Origin: Vitis vinifera
Taxonomy: Eukaryota; Streptophyta; Magnoliopsida; Vitales; Vitaceae
NCBI RefSeq assembly: GCF_030704535.1
Contig: NC_081823.1
Location: forward strand, 7,632,501-7,696,500
DNA: 64,000 nt
Direction: 5' to 3'
The notes below the pieces were generated by a model. The model had not been told where the DNA came from. It saw only the letters and a list, made by a program, of their open reading frames with translations, and made no database searches. This document shows, one piece after another, positions 9,299 through 23,304 of this stretch. The translations under genes and the position numbers were made by a program. Each line of letters opens with the position of its first letter. Within the stretch, counting starts at the first letter, position 1.

Positions 9299-12200
9299 AT
9301 GAACAGAAAGAAGCTCAAGATCCTGCTCTCTCTCTTCGCTTTCAACTCCATCTATCTCTACTTCTTCTCCTCCTCCGACCACCACCTCTTCATCCACCAT
9401 AAACTCCTCCCCGGAAACCACAAGGCGTCCCCGGCGAACCCCAAAACTCCGCCGGGAAAACACCCTCATTTCCCTATCACCCCCCGCGCCAAGCCATGGC
9501 CAATTCTCCCGTCTTACCTTCCGTGGTCGCTGAACCCCACCGTGGCTCTTCGTTCCTGCGAGGGTTACTTCGGGAACGGCTTCACGCGCCGAATCGGCCT
9601 TCGACGTTCTTCGGTGGAAAGGGAATCGGGGATCTCCGGCGGGGGCGGGTGGTTCAGGTGCTGGCACAGCGGGACGTTGCAGAGTTCGGTGTGTGAGGGA
9701 GGGAGGGTGAGGATGACGCCGGAGAGGATTCAGATGTCGATCGGAGGGGAGAGGTTGGAGAATGTGATTGGGAGGAAGGAGGAGGAGGAGTTGCCGGAGT
9801 TTGAGGCCGGAGCCTTTGAGGTTGATGCTGGGGAACGGTTTGGCGATCAGAGGAAGCTTGTGGATGAAGAGTTTCTGAATCGATTTGTGCCGCAGGGTGC
9901 GATTTCACGGCATACTATGCGTGGCTTGCTTGATTCGATTCGATTGGTTGGATCCAGTGAGTTCAAGTGCGATCAGGTATTAAATTTTATTGATCAATCT
10001 GCTAATTATTGGGAATTTTCTGGTTTTAGAAGTGTTGAATTTATTACTTCTTTAAATATGGATTAAAGTTCGGTTTTTTAAATAGTATATTGGAGTAAAT
10101 GTCATTTTAATGGCTTGAAATTTCCATTTTTATACTTCTGAATCTGCTTATTACTGGAAATTCCTTTGTTTTTATCGTCTTTTCATTCTTCACGGGGCAT
10201 TTCATGCATGCCGTGCCAAGGGTTTCCGAAATTCACAGTTGACTTGGCAGGCATCTGACTCCACGATGGGGGAGCTGACTTAAATTTGCGAAATCAAATA
10301 ATTTCAAAATGAAAAAAAAAAAAGGTGGGGGGCGGAAGATGTAGATTGGTTATATCCCAAAAATTTCAGGAGGATCTGATACAATTTCATGGATGAAAAA
10401 GTTAATGAGTTATTCAAAACCGTAAATTGTTTGGAGTAGAATCTGTAACTGAGAAATGAACAAGGGTTCTGATTAGTTCACTTTTCATAGTTGATTCCCA
10501 TCCCATCCTAGGTGTGGTTGCTGAAGGCACCTTCAATGAAGGTTGGAATATGGAGTCCAAACGCATGGCATATTCTCTTTCAGATTGATTGTATACCACA
10601 CAATATGACAAGGGAAAATTATTCTGCGATTGGGATTCAAAGCATATTGTATGTGCAGAAGCTTTTGGGAAATTTTGGTTAAGAATCCAGAAATAAAAGG
10701 TAGAGGAAAACAGGACATAAAACTAAACCTAAATCATCACAAATGACATACATGCTATGAATGTTCCCATTGAGACCAAGGTTAAATAGTGGTTGGTTGA
10801 CTGAGATTCTGTTTGATTACAGTGTTAGATTTGACTTGGAATTCCAATTCTGGGAACTATTTTTGTGGAGTTGGGATCTTTGGAATTTTATTCTATTCCA
10901 ATGCAACAAATCAATTGAATTGGATATAGGACCTCTTTCAATTCCATGATACAAGTTCATGCTACCAAAAAAAAAAAAAACCATATGTGAGTGGATCAAA
11001 GCTTTTACACATTAATTCTATCCTACTCTTGATATTTTAGATTGTTTTGAATGAGTTTTTTGGTTTGCATGTAACAGTTGACACCATTTTTACTTTCACA
11101 AAGTTAAAAAAATTCCAGTAGACAACTTTATCATGGAGTGCAGCCCCATGATCATTCTTGTTATAGTAATTATTTATCATTGCTAACGTGATTGCTGCTC
11201 TAATATATTTTTGCTCCATTTTTGTGTTCCTGACATTAAAGCCTCTACTTTCAGTGGATCGAGGAACCAACACTTCTAGTCACACGCTTTGAGTATGCAA
11301 ACCTTTTTCACACATTTACAGATTGGTACAGTGCATATGTTGCTTCTAGAGTGACAGGCTTACCCAATCGACCTCATTTGGTTTTTATAGATGGCCACTG
11401 TAGGGTATGTATACCAAATTTCCCTTTGTTTATTTCTTTTGTAGGCTTTTGTTATCATGTTCATCGACTAAGCTGCAAAAATGTGTTGATCAGTTTTTGA
11501 TACCATAAATAACTATTCAGTCCTGCTGTGTGATTATTTCACATGTTGTTAAATAAGAAACTGAAGGACAAGGAGGCATGGGCACCTTAAGAGGTGGAAA
11601 TAGAGAACATCAGGAACTTTAGGGGAAGAGGATGATGGAGATGTTGACCAATAAAGGAAAAAAATATTATGAGATTCCATTAAATGAACTTTTGAGTGAA
11701 AATCTTGTGTCATTATTACAGTTTCTATCAGTTGTTTGAGTAACTGAGAGTTCAGGCTATCCAAACAAGAGCTGATCTAAACTCTCGAGAGTGTGGTAAA
11801 AATTGTTTTTAAGTAAATACAATTATAGAAATTTGATCCCCATCAAAATTTTAGCTTTCTGAGGTACCAGAATTTCTTTTTGGCCTCTTGAAAAGACCTT
11901 AGAAAGCTCTCATTTATTCATTGAAAGAAGCATGATGCACACATGATAGATTTAAAATTAATTTATCAAAGATATATTTTTCATCCACTGTGTTTTAAAT
12001 GTCTTTTCATTTGGCATTTGTATGAGTCCATTTATTTTTCTTAAATCTGGCTAAAATTAGGTTAATTAGAATTTCAGTAAGTGTTCATGCTTCTATTCTG
12101 CTTTGATGATTGTGATACTTCTTATCGGTATACCAACTTGTGTGTTCAATTTTGGTGCAAATGCAAAGAGTTTATTATTTCATATAAAGTTCGACACCTC

Positions 12201-13330
12201 GTGAATGATTGGCTCCTGCCTTCATAATATGTGATGTCTAAGAACCTGTAAACCAGCAACCAATGAAAAATGCCACCCGAACATGGACTTTAGAAGTTAA
12301 TTCAAGATTTTTTATTTTTTTTTTTGTCCTTTCTTTTCCTTTCTTTTGAAGCTTAAAAAGCTGATGCACAGTAAGTTGCTGCTGTATACGATACACATTT
12401 GGAGGTCCAATTAAGTTTCTATAAGAGAGAGAGATAAAATATACCAAGCTTGGACATTCAATTATTCTGTTATTATTTTATTTGTTTATATTTTGGTGAA
12501 CTTGTCCCATTCAATATATTCTGCTTGTTTTGTTGTGAAGCCATATTGAACACTAGCCAGCCCTTGTAAATACTGCTTTACCTAATCCCTCTGGCAACAA
12601 TTTTCAGGCACCTTTAGAAGAAACATGGAAAGCGCTGTTTTCAAGTCTTAAATACGCTAAAAACTTTAGTGGTTCAGTTTGTTTTCGTCATGCAGTTCTC
12701 GTGCCTTTGGGATATGAGACTGCTTTATTTAAGGGGCTGTCTGAAAATATAAATTGTCATGGAGCATTTGCACATGATCTGTGGCAAAACCCTGATGACC
12801 TGAAAACTGCACGATTATCTGAGTTTGGAGAAATGATAAGAGCAGCTTTTGGGTTTCCAGTTGGAAGACACCGTGTTCTGAAGCCTGCCTCTGGTCACAA
12901 TATCCTCTTTGTTAGGCGAGAAGATTATGTAGCTCACCCACGTCATGGTGGTAAGGTTGAATCAAGACTTAGCAATGAACAGGAGGTGTTTGATTCTCTA
13001 AAGAACTGGGCATCTAATTATTTGGAATGCAAAATAAACCTTGTCGATGGATTATTTGCTCACATGCCAATGAAAGAGCAAGTTCGAGCCATCCAAGATG
13101 CTTCAGTCATCATTGGTGCTCATGGGGCAGGTCTAACTCACATAATATCTGCAAGACCAAAAACGGTGATCCTTGAAATTATTAGCAGCCTATACAGGCG
13201 CCCGCATTTTGCATTGATTTCCCAGTGGAAAGGCTTGGAGTATCATGCCATTAATCTTGATGGATCATATGCTGATCCTAGAGTGGTTATTGATCAGCTT
13301 AACAGCATAGTGAAAAGCCTTGGATGCTGA
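9299..13330 (+). CDS. XYLT: Beta-1,2-xylosyltransferase, 3 exons
   Basis: Plant N-glycan beta-1,2-xylosyltransferase (GT61 family). It transfers xylose from UDP-xylose to the core beta-mannose of N-glycans in the Golgi. Exons are 9299-9976, 11255-11404 and 12608-13330, all in phase 0 with GT-AG borders, giving 516 aa; I recall the Arabidopsis enzyme as about 534. The N-terminus is a type II signal anchor: basic MNRKKLK, a hydrophobic stretch at residues 8-24, then a Pro-rich stem. The catalytic part holds RFEYANLFHTFTDWYSAYV, PHLVFIDGHC, GYETALFKGL, FVRREDYVAHPRHGGK and the strongly conserved DASVIIGAHGAGLTHI. It ends in SLGC. ATG 9299 is the first in-frame ATG and lies directly before the anchor. 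No frameshifts. The 3' UTR probably runs to about 13930. Confidence 0.95.
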
Positions 13331-16180
13331 AAATTTTATGGTTTCTTCAGGAAATGGATTCATCCCTCTTTGCTGGGAAGTACAAGGACAAAGAGAAGTC
13401 CACCCCATGTTTTGTATCTCAGTTTTTGAAGTCTATTGTTTGGCGTGCCATATTCTCTTTTTGTACAGTTTTGGCTTTTCCCACTGCTGCCATTCTGCAG
13501 TGTTCAAATGGATATTTCATTGAAGAAAAGAAACTATAGTTTCTTTAATGGGGATTTTTATCATTCCAAGGGTTTGCTCCAACTGATGATCCATTGAAGA
13601 CGGGTTGCCAAAACATAGGGGCCTTGGCTGCTCTTTTTGCAGCACATCTCTAGCAATTCAGTGGAAGATTTTCAGGGAAAGGTGGATAGAATAATTACTT
13701 CGGAATTATTTGGTGTCCATAGAGAGAATGCCTGATATGCTGTCTTTGCACCTTTCATATTGTTCATTTCAAGTATTTAGTGTCTCTAGGAGGGGGATGT
13801 AGGCTACCTTTTGATTTTGCTTGGAAGCCAATTCTTTATTTATTTACACAACCACCTTCTTGTACAATAGACTGATTCACCAGTTGATTTCAATTTGGTG
13901 GGATTCTATTCAATACAGATCAGAGAGACTTCTTGTAAATTCTTTTAAATCACAGTGAAAAATGCTCAAATTTGGCTCAGCTAAGCCTTATCCCCCAACT
14001 GAAGCTTTAACACTGTTTTCTTCCTTTTCCTCCTGCCTGAGCTGAGTCATGGAAAGAATTTAAATCCGGTTGCAAGATTGGGAAATGGAAGTGGGAAATT
14101 TGGCAACTCTGGCCAAGAAATATATCTGGCACATGAAATGGGTAAACAATCTGTAATCTAAGAGTCAAAAAATGGAAATGTGATGTTGGATTAAAAGAAG
14201 CATAAACATGATTAGAAATTTTGGCATAACAAATAGAAAGTATTAAAATGGTTATGTGGGAAATCAAACTGGAAATTTTTAAGGAAAGAATTTAAAAATC
14301 ATAAGAAATAATGTTTGTAAACCATTATAGGAATATCAAAAGATTAAAAGAGAATGAGAACTATGGGAGATATTTCCACATTGATTATCTTAGGACTTTC
14401 CAGAGTGTTTCTTATGTTTTGGCATTTACCTGTTTCCAAATGTTGTCCTGAAATTTCGCAGATGTTTCCAATTTTGATGCTTCCCTGAAATTTCCGGTTA
14501 TACTCTTGAAGCCTTAGAAATTCCACTACTCCTTGAGAAAATGTATCCTACCAAGACTAGGATTAATAGTAACTAGGTTTGCAACTTTGGGTTAAGTTAG
14601 TACTCATTGAAGATGTGAAACTTTGCATGGTACCTGCATGGGGCTTGTAGTTAGTGATGGTGTTTTCCTTCTTTTTCTTGCTGGCTGGCGATGGGTGGAA
14701 TCTTGTGATTAATTCTGATGAAATGACAGTCTTCTATGGGTTAAATATTGTTTGTCAATGTTTGGTGAAATAGCCTCTGTCTTGACCCCTGGTAGCTCTT
14801 TTTAATGGACTCATTCTGGAATTATATCAAATGCTACACACTTCCTGCAGAAGACTGCTGGGAGCAAGCCCAAATTCTGGCACTGAAGCTGTGAGACGTG
14901 GCACTTCCTTAGAGACCATACATGGGCATTGCTAATGTTGATCTCTAAATGTGATCAGATCACGAGTCAACACCCATTTACCCTGAAGATTCCTCTCATT
15001 CTTTCCCAGTCTCTATAACTTGAATAAGTAACTGCTTCCATCCACCCTCCACACCTCATCCAGGTTATCAACATGGGATTTATGGGGCTATCCACACCAC
15101 TGCAGTGCAGTCCTCCCATCATCCTCCATTTTTGCCTCTTCTCTCATCTCATGGCAAATCCCTGACACCATTTGAAAGTGAATTGCAGGCTTGAGTAAAA
15201 CTGAGGACTTCCTCAATTTTGAAACATCGGAGCTTCTGGAATGCTGGGAAGAAGCTCCATTGGGTTCCAAGCTCTGACAAACAGATGAAGGGGTTGGTTA
15301 CAAGGGCAGAGGCTAACAAATATGGGGGTGGTAACTGGAAATGGCATGTTATTTTAAAATCTGGAAGGGTAGTTTTTTACACAGCACCATTGAAAGTTGG
15401 CACCAAGGAAAAAAGGATTCATAAGGTGACATAAAGAAGGCAGCTGGCAATGATTGTTTTATTTCTCAACTGTCTTTTTGTTTATATTTTTAACATTTGT
15501 TTTAAATTTTTCCAAATGGTCAGTAGCTGAACTGGAATCACAATCATAATATTTTATGGAAAGGATATTTATAGAGATGGGCAAAGATAAAGTTTATTAT
15601 GTTGACACAAAGAGAAAACTAATACAGTAATGCTTGATTTGCTCATGCATTGTTCCTAATTTTCTAATCCACAAGGAATGGGTTTCCATGATGTGGCCAA
15701 TAAAATATGACACCTGGCTAAAAAGTCTCATTTTCTTACCTGGCCTATGTCCCAAATATTTCCCTTTTTAGATCTTTTTCCTTTTTTAAAAGAATCATGG
15801 CTAAATTTATTTATATCTAAATTTTATCTCTTTAGATATTTTTGGTTGTAGAAAATGCTTGCTAAAAGAAAAAAAAAATAGCGGAATCAAAGGCAAATAA
15901 AGCAACTTAATTATAAGACAAATGTGTCTTTTTCCACATTTAAGTGCATGACAAGTTCAGAGTTTGTTTTTATTTCTTTTTTCATCTTTCGGTTTTTTTG
16001 AGATTTATGCGAAATCTTACCATATATATATATATATAGATAAAACCTAATCACATATGCAAGTGGTTTACATCCACAATTCATCCTTATTAAATAATTT
16101 TTCCTAATTAATTAATTTATTTATTTTTAATGAATATTCTATATAATTTTCTTTAATTTAAGAAGTGATTACTAGCACTA
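13331..16180. other. Spacer between XYLT and MO25
   Basis: The first several hundred bases are likely XYLT 3' UTR. Beyond that I see no supported gene. A 71-codon open frame at 15219-15434 has no recognised family and no splice context. The region turns strongly AT-rich after 15480, with a short (TA) run at about 16024-16038. Confidence 0.5.
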
Positions 16181-16505
16181 AGCTATGTTTGGTTCTCATA
16201 AAATTTGAAGGAAAATGTAAAGGAAAGAAAATATAAAGGAAAAATGGAAGAAAAGAAAAAGTGAAGGAAAATAATAAAATAGATTAAAAGTTGATAAATT
16301 ATTTTTTTTTTGTTATTTCAAACTCATTTTATTTATTTTAATTTATCAATATAAAGATTAAATAATTTTTAAATATATAAGTTTTTAATTAGTTTTAATT
16401 ATATTTAATTTTCTTTGATATTTTATATAAGGCAATTAAACATGAAAAAATTATTTTCTTTTGCATTTTTTTTTTCTTAGTATTTTCCGGGAACTAAACA
16501 TAACC
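16181..16505. mobile_element. Tourist-like MITE (family B, copy 1)
   Basis: It starts AGCTATGTTTGGTTC and ends GGGAACTAAACATAACC, forming inverted repeats. An AT-rich core contains AAATTTGAAGGAAAATGTAA near the left end. It matches 34869-35195 and 58526-58837 in reverse orientation. CTA lies on both sides if the right end is placed one base earlier, consistent with the 3-bp TWA-type duplications of PIF/Harbinger MITEs. Confidence 0.7.
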
Positions 16506-16831
16506 TAAAGTTTAATACGATTTATTCATACAACTTGAATCCGACATATTTATTTATAGGTTTGAGTTAGGTATAATCGTATTTAGATTAATTATTATTT
16601 GTAATTAGATTAATACGATTTGAACCTGAGTTTATATTTTTAACATGATTATTATACCATATTTATTGAAGAGTACGAGTTTTGAGACATGGGAAACCCT
16701 TTTCCCTGTATGTATATATATATATTGAAACATAAAGAGTTTCCTTGTGAAGTTGGCAAGTGCTGGCTTGAAAGATACAAAGGTGTATTTAAAAATACTC
16801 GCGGGAAAGCGCATTATTCACTCCCTGCGCT

Positions 16832-16887
16832 AAAACGACGTCATTCTGATGGGATCCCACTCACGTCGCACAATAAAACGACGTCAT
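16832..16887. promoter_or_regulatory. Repeated ACGT-core motif upstream of MO25
   Basis: AAAACGACGTCAT occurs twice, at 16832-16844 and 16875-16887, with TCACGTCG between. Each contains the palindromic GACGTC core (C-box type) recognised by plant bZIP proteins. They lie 235-290 bp upstream of the MO25 ATG, a typical proximal-promoter distance. Binding is inferred. Confidence 0.4.
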
Positions 16888-17121
16888 TTTTGGTCCCAGG
16901 AAAAAAGAAAAGAAAAAAGAAAAGGCAGGCAAATATCGAACCAGCTACGTGTATATGGCAACGTTACTAGTCCCTCGATTTTCCCGAGAAACAAACAGCT
17001 CTCCAAACATCATATCCCATACCCTTACAGAGAAAAGGCCACACAAGCAAACACAGATAGAGAATTCTGAGAGTTTTCCCGGAAAATCGCGCTCTTCGTC
17101 CCAGGACCACCCAACAGCACA

Positions 17122-20100
17122 ATGAAAGCACTCTTCAAGACCAAGCCTCGAACTCCGGCATACCTCGTCCGCCAAACTCGCGACCTTCTGATATACCTCA
17201 GCGGCTGCAGCGACCGTGACACCAAGCGCGAACTGAAGGTTCGGTCTAATTTATGGCTTGTGTGAAGTTCGATTTTGGTTTGAGACTGAACTAGTGTTGA
17301 ATGATGTGTTTTTGAGCACATTTCTGTGGTTAAATTCGTCTGATTCATTTGGAAAAGGATAAGCTTGGAAATGATTTTGATAATTGTACTAGAGTTCATG
17401 AGTTTCTTCTCACATTTCCTTCGGTTCTTGAGAAAAGAAGAAAATTTTGAATCTTATAAGATGTACCTAGGGTGGCAAATTGATCAAACTTGGTGTCATT
17501 GCAACAAGATCTGAGTTTGATCAAGCTCCACTCGGAATGGCCACTGATTAAGTTTTTTGGTTATGTGATCGGTTGAGTTGGGCTTGATTGAGTTATGCAA
17601 GCATAAGAGTTGGATGCTATTGTAATTGAATCTCATAAATTGGATTCAGATGTGGAAAGTTGGACCTTAGTAGTCTTGTGACCAATTTCTTGATGGGGTC
17701 AAAATTGGATCATGATCCAACCGGTTACCAGTGTTCTATAACAGATTGTAGTTCAAGGAAGAGAAGTTTTTACTTGTGTTTTTGTGGTTCAAGGGAGCAT
17801 AAGATATGTTTGGGATCTGTTCTCAAGAACAATTTTTTATCACTGGTTACCAAAACATGTTTTCGAGAATTGTTATGAAAATATGATATTTCTCTGATAA
17901 CATGTTTAATTATTTTCAGATGCTGTTTCTTGTTTTTTTTAATGCAATTTTTAAAAAATATGGAGAATGATTGAAAATAAAGCATTATAAATAAAAGTTA
18001 CTTTTAAGAAATATGTGAAAACACAAAAATAAGATGAGAATACTCATGGTTCTTAAACAGACTTTTGTTCTAGAAAACATTATAAAACTATTTTTGATAA
18101 CTATTCTCAAAAACTATTTTCGAAAATGTTCCCGAACAGGTTCTAAACTTTTGGTCTTTTTCTGGATGTAAAATAGTGGTGGATGAAGTAGATGTTGGGT
18201 AATTGTTCTTTATCTTTTATATTTCTAATTTTAACCAAGTAGTAAGATTGTAGGGATAATAGCTCACTTTATGCTCTGTGGGCTGTGGCAAGATGATTAT
18301 AGTTCTGATAGATATAAAGTGTATGTTTTACTTTTGGCATGAACCTGGAATTTTTTTTTTTATCACCCTTTTTTAAGTTGACAATTTCCCATGTATTTAT
18401 GCATGGACATGTAAGAAGCAATGCAACCTCATGAATTGTTTATCCACTCTGCTGCATATTTTCAGTTAGTTTTTGTTTTGTTCTGTTGTAATTGATGTGA
18501 AAACTTGTTTTCAGATGGCAGAATTGAGTAAGCTCATCTGGGAGTTAAAGTTGATTCTCTATGGTAGTGGTGAAAATGAACCTGTTGCTGAAGCTTGTGC
18601 AGAATTGACCCAGGAGTTTTTCAAAGAGAACACACTTCGTCTCCTCATTATCTTTCTTCGAAAAATGAACTTGGAGGTGAGGATGCTAAACATTAATATC
18701 TTGTATATTAATCATGTCGCATGATAAACTTGAATTAGTTTCATATTTATTTTTCTGGTTTTGCTTCATGTATAAATGCATAATATGCAGATATTGGATT
18801 GCTCATCCTTTTACCACATTCTGTACTTTTATTTTCCTGGATTGCTAATAATGAAGAAGAAAAATTTTAATAGGCTCGTAGGGATGCCACCCAAGTGGTT
18901 GCAAATTTGCAGAGGCAACAGGTTAAATCACGACTCATTGCTTCTGATTACTTGGAAGCAAACTTAGATCTTATGGAGCTTTTGATATCAGGGTAAGCAA
19001 TTGGCTCTGGAGGTCTAGAAATGCTGGCTTTACTAAATTATATTGAGAATATAAATTGTTTTTTTTTTCTTGTCTTCACAAGTTAGAATGCGAATCTGTA
19101 CGAAAGCATCTGCATTACAGACAGAATTATGAAAGATGTCCAATTTTTTTTAATGTCATTTACTGCTTATCCAACTCCATTGAAACTATTTCACATTATA
19201 ACACTAATCCTTGAATGGTTTGTGAAGGGCTTCCACTCATTTTGGAAATCTCTAAAATTAAAGTGGGTAGTGGGGATGATATTCTGGTTTGGTTAAATTT
19301 GGGCTTGGCTAAGCCTGAACTGTACTCACCAAACTGTTTCTAGGAAGAAAATTTCTAGAAAACAGACACACTACAGAAGAAAACAAAACATGAAATAGAT
19401 TTAGGAACATTATAGTATTTAAACATACCTGATATTAATAATCAGATGGGATTGTCTGAATTAGGTCCCAAAACCTTGGTTAGGCCTGACTTTTCCCTCT
19501 CTGTCCAGGATCAAGAATCTGCTTTTGAACTAGCATCATTGGAGAATATTTAGACATTCTATTTATCAATCTTCAGCTTATTACTTGTAAAATATATTGC
19601 TTATCATGGAATTCCTTTAGGTATGAGGATCTGGACATTGCTTTACATTATGGTGGAATGTTGAAAGAGTGCATACGCCATCAGAGCATTGCAAGGTAAA
19701 TGATATGAAAAAGGTTGATTAGTAAATTGGGTTTCTTGTTTTCTTTTTTTGGGACATTGGTTCAAACTACTGTAATCCTTTTTAATCAGAAGGTGAAAAT
19801 GTGTTTTGTATTTCTATGGACCCTTATTTTTATTAAGAAATATTTATCTTGAGGTAGAGTACTTTAAGCTGAATTCAATGGTTTAAACACCTTTTTTTTC
19901 CTCTTTATATCTAGCAATAGGGGGCGAAGATGTCTATGTTATTTATCAGTCTTCAATATTTTTCCAAATCCTTGTGTACAATACTTGTATCCAACAACTA
20001 ATAGTTATTTAGAATCTGGAAAAAAAAAAAAAAGCCATTACGTAGTGCTGGTCCCACTAGCAGTGTCCTTTTGCATTTGTGCTTGATAGCCTGAAACATT

Positions 20101-23100
20101 CACCATTAATATGAGACAATGGCCCCTTATTCCTGACCTAGTTGAGTAAAAGTCTAGTTTTTTTCATAATTTTTTGTGATTCCTTAATTGGGTATTCTAG
20201 TGCATTTTCCTTTGAACTTTCAATTGTATCACATTGTCTTTAATTTTTCATAGGCATGTCTTGGAATCACAGCAGATGAGGAAGTTTTTTGACTATATAC
20301 AAATCCCAAATTTTGATGTTGCTGCAGATGCAACTGCAACTTTTAAGGTAGGTTGTGCTTGTTACCCATTTGCTCTCTGGTGTGAAGGGCTGCAAATTAC
20401 CTAGCTTAGTAGCTTTCAGTTTTGATCTAAACTCTTAAGGAGATACTAGTATAACCGAGCACAATCTGGAAAATTAATTGGTAATGATCACTGTGATGAA
20501 ACAATCTAGATCAAATTGAGATTATCTGATGTATAGAATGATTCCATGTTTCACAAGAATTGAGTCAATGAAAGTCAAGTAATCTGATACAACAGGGAGG
20601 TATGATATTTAGAGAGATTGAGAATAATTTTGATCTGAGTCTTCAGTTGCAAGATGCAGGGAATAAGTTTCTTGTTGAGCACCATTTTGTATATTCTGGA
20701 AATTGGCAGGTTCAGGAATGAAAACAATTTTATGCAATTTGTTTTGATTTGTCAAAGATGAAAATGATGAACATGTTTTAAAACTTGTTGTTTCTTGGAC
20801 ATTTTCATTTGTTAAAGTACTGCTTTTTTAAAATACGAAAAACAACATTTTTATGTTTCCTGAAAATGAACCTTCTTAAAGAACCTTTTCAATTACACTT
20901 TCCATGGAATTTTCATTTTTTTTGTTTTCAGAAACAGAAATTGGTTTTTCTTTTCAATAAGAAAATTAGATGGACTCAGTAATTTGAAAGAAAGGAATAT
21001 CCAAGAGGTGCACCTCTGTGGCTAAAAGTGCCCAAATGTGTAGACCTATAAAATGAAACCATGTCAAAGCGAACAAATTCAAGCTCCATAAAAATCTGTG
21101 AATCTGAGAGAGGAATGCTCATGAACCTCAAGAAAACACAAATAGATCAAAGCAAAACACGCCTCATGAAAAACTAGAGACAACTATTGGTGACAACTCC
21201 TAGTCAAATAACAAATTCTTTGAAGTCCTCCACCCCATGAAGGTTCTGCTGGAATACGTATCAAGAGTTTCATGAAAACAATATCCACTTAGGTTATGCC
21301 AACTAGATAAAGGAAGATCTGGAAATCATGCCAAAGTTAGAGATGGAACAATGAAGCGGGAGATGAGTGGCCAACAGCTAGGATTTTTTTTCTTTACAGG
21401 CCACATAGTTCTCCAGTATTTGCCATCTTTTAGTTCTGCTTTTTATTATTGGAGACTTCTTTTTTCTTATAAGTTCTGACCATGGCTTTTGTTGGCACAG
21501 GTAGCATTTTATATTATCTGGGAAATTTCTTTTTTTTTTTTTTTTATCACGTATGGATGATGGTAATGAAAAATATCTGTTTTACTAAATTATTATCCAG
21601 GCTTAAAAGAAGAATTGTGGTATAGAATATTCAGGAACTCCTGCCAGTCCTAATAACAGAGAATTGTCTCATTTACATACTTGTGCACTGATCTACTTTA
21701 ACCATTCATCACAGGAGCTTCTGACGAGGCACAAGTCTACAGTAGCTGAATTTCTTAAATGGAATTATGATTGGGTAAGAAGTTATTTTCATTGATATTC
21801 AGGAGGTTTACCATGTACTCAGGCATAAGTCTGATTTTTATTTTTATATTTTTTTCCATCAAATTCCAGTGCACAAATTGTCTTTCCCGATTAGTTTTTC
21901 TTTATTTGCCTTCCCTGTTTGATGGTGACATAGAAGCCTAAAACTATGTCTATGGTTCTAGTTTTTTGCAGAATATAACACAAAGCTGCTGGAATCTGAA
22001 AATTATGTCACTAGGCGTCAAGGTGTCAAGGTACAATCAAAATTTTGAGATTTCAGGGTGTTAAGAAATGAAAATATCTGAATTTACTATGTGATTCTTT
22101 TGTACTCGATCTATTTCTTATAAGGGGGTCATTTTCGCTTTTCACCACTATTAGTACTCTGAGACGTCTTTTTTCTCATGCTCTTATAGTCACCAGAACT
22201 AAGAGTAGATGCATGTGTTTAGAGAACACCCTAAGAATAACAATGGCCCTGGTTATGCTGTAATTTTCACAACCATTTTATGGACAGCTTCTCTTTTTTC
22301 TTGAATTGATTTTGCTGCAGCATGAATAAAAACCTTTGTTTGTTTAGCAAATGTTTTAGGCTCTGTTGGGGTTATATATCTTACTAAAAGAGATACTACA
22401 GCAATCCTTAGGCTGACAACCTCTGTAATCCTTTTCAGCTGTTGGCAGAAATTTTACTTGATCGTTCAAATTGTGCTGTGATGGTGCGCTATGTCAGCTC
22501 AAAGGATAACATGAGGATTTTAATGAATCTTCTCAGGGTATGTTTAGTCTTGCATTTTCTTTCTGACAAGATTTAAATTGTCGGCTTTATTGTTAAATTC
22601 AAATGCTGGGATGGCTTATTCTGTCCCATTCCATATTAATATAGTAGTGATATGATAATAATGCATTCACAGTGAATTTTCTGAGTTCGGGTTGAAATGA
22701 TTCAACTAGGTTCTTCACATAGCACTTGATGACTTGAAGGATAAAATTCAGATATCGGGCATCTCTAAATGCCCTCTAAATAAACATATTAGGCATCAAT
22801 TGTTGTCTCTATGCTCCATCTGGACCGGTTATAAGCCCACAAGTTTGTGTTCCCAGTAATCAAAAGCAACAATGGGCTAAGTTTTACTCTGTTAAGTTTA
22901 TGAATTCCTTGTCTGCAGGAGCCGAGCAAGACCATCCAGATAGAAGCCTTTCATGTGTTCAAGGTGCTCAAATATTTAGCAGGTTCTTGTAATATGTCAT
23001 TTTGGATGCAATGTTCACTGGTTTTTAATCTGCTTTTCTCGTCTCGCTCCGACAGCTATTTGTTGCGAACAAGAATAAGCCTGATGACATTATCAACATA

Positions 23101-23304
23101 CTAGTGGCCAACAGAACCAAGCTTCTATTCTTTTTTAGCAACTTCAAGATTGATGGAGGTATCATAAGCTTTTGCCTTGAATTAAGGCCATGTTGGCAGT
23201 TGGGGCTGAGTTTAATCCAAGTTTGTTTGATTGCAGAGAATGAGGGATTTGAGGAAGATAAGGCTCATGTTGTAAAGGAGATCGCTGAGTTACAACCCAA
23301 ATGA
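17122..23304 (+). CDS. MO25-like (CAB39 family) scaffold protein, 11 exons
   Basis: Armadillo-like helical repeat scaffold of the MO25/CAB39 family. In animals and yeasts these proteins hold and activate STRAD/LKB1- or GCK-type kinases; plant members are thought to work with GCK-like kinases in cell division and polarity. Exons: 17122-17238, 18515-18676, 18874-18992, 19621-19695, 20254-20347, 21715-21774, 21962-22030, 22439-22537, 22919-22963, 23056-23158, 23237-23304; total 1011 nt, 336 aa, frame kept across all joins. Hallmarks are [106 protein letters not shown] and [18 protein letters not shown]. Length matches plant homologues (about 340). Several substitutions at usually conserved sites (such as KWNYDW) are seen, but no disruptions. 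Confidence 0.94.

Noticed and set aside
9245-9667. 140-codon minus-strand open frame opposite XYLT exon 1
   Set aside because: It is the antisense shadow of the GC-rich first exon; no family resemblance, and the plus strand encodes clear XYLT sequence.
15219-15434. 71-codon plus-strand open frame as a small gene
   Set aside because: Protein-like composition but no recognised domain, no splice or promoter context, and no paralogue in the window.
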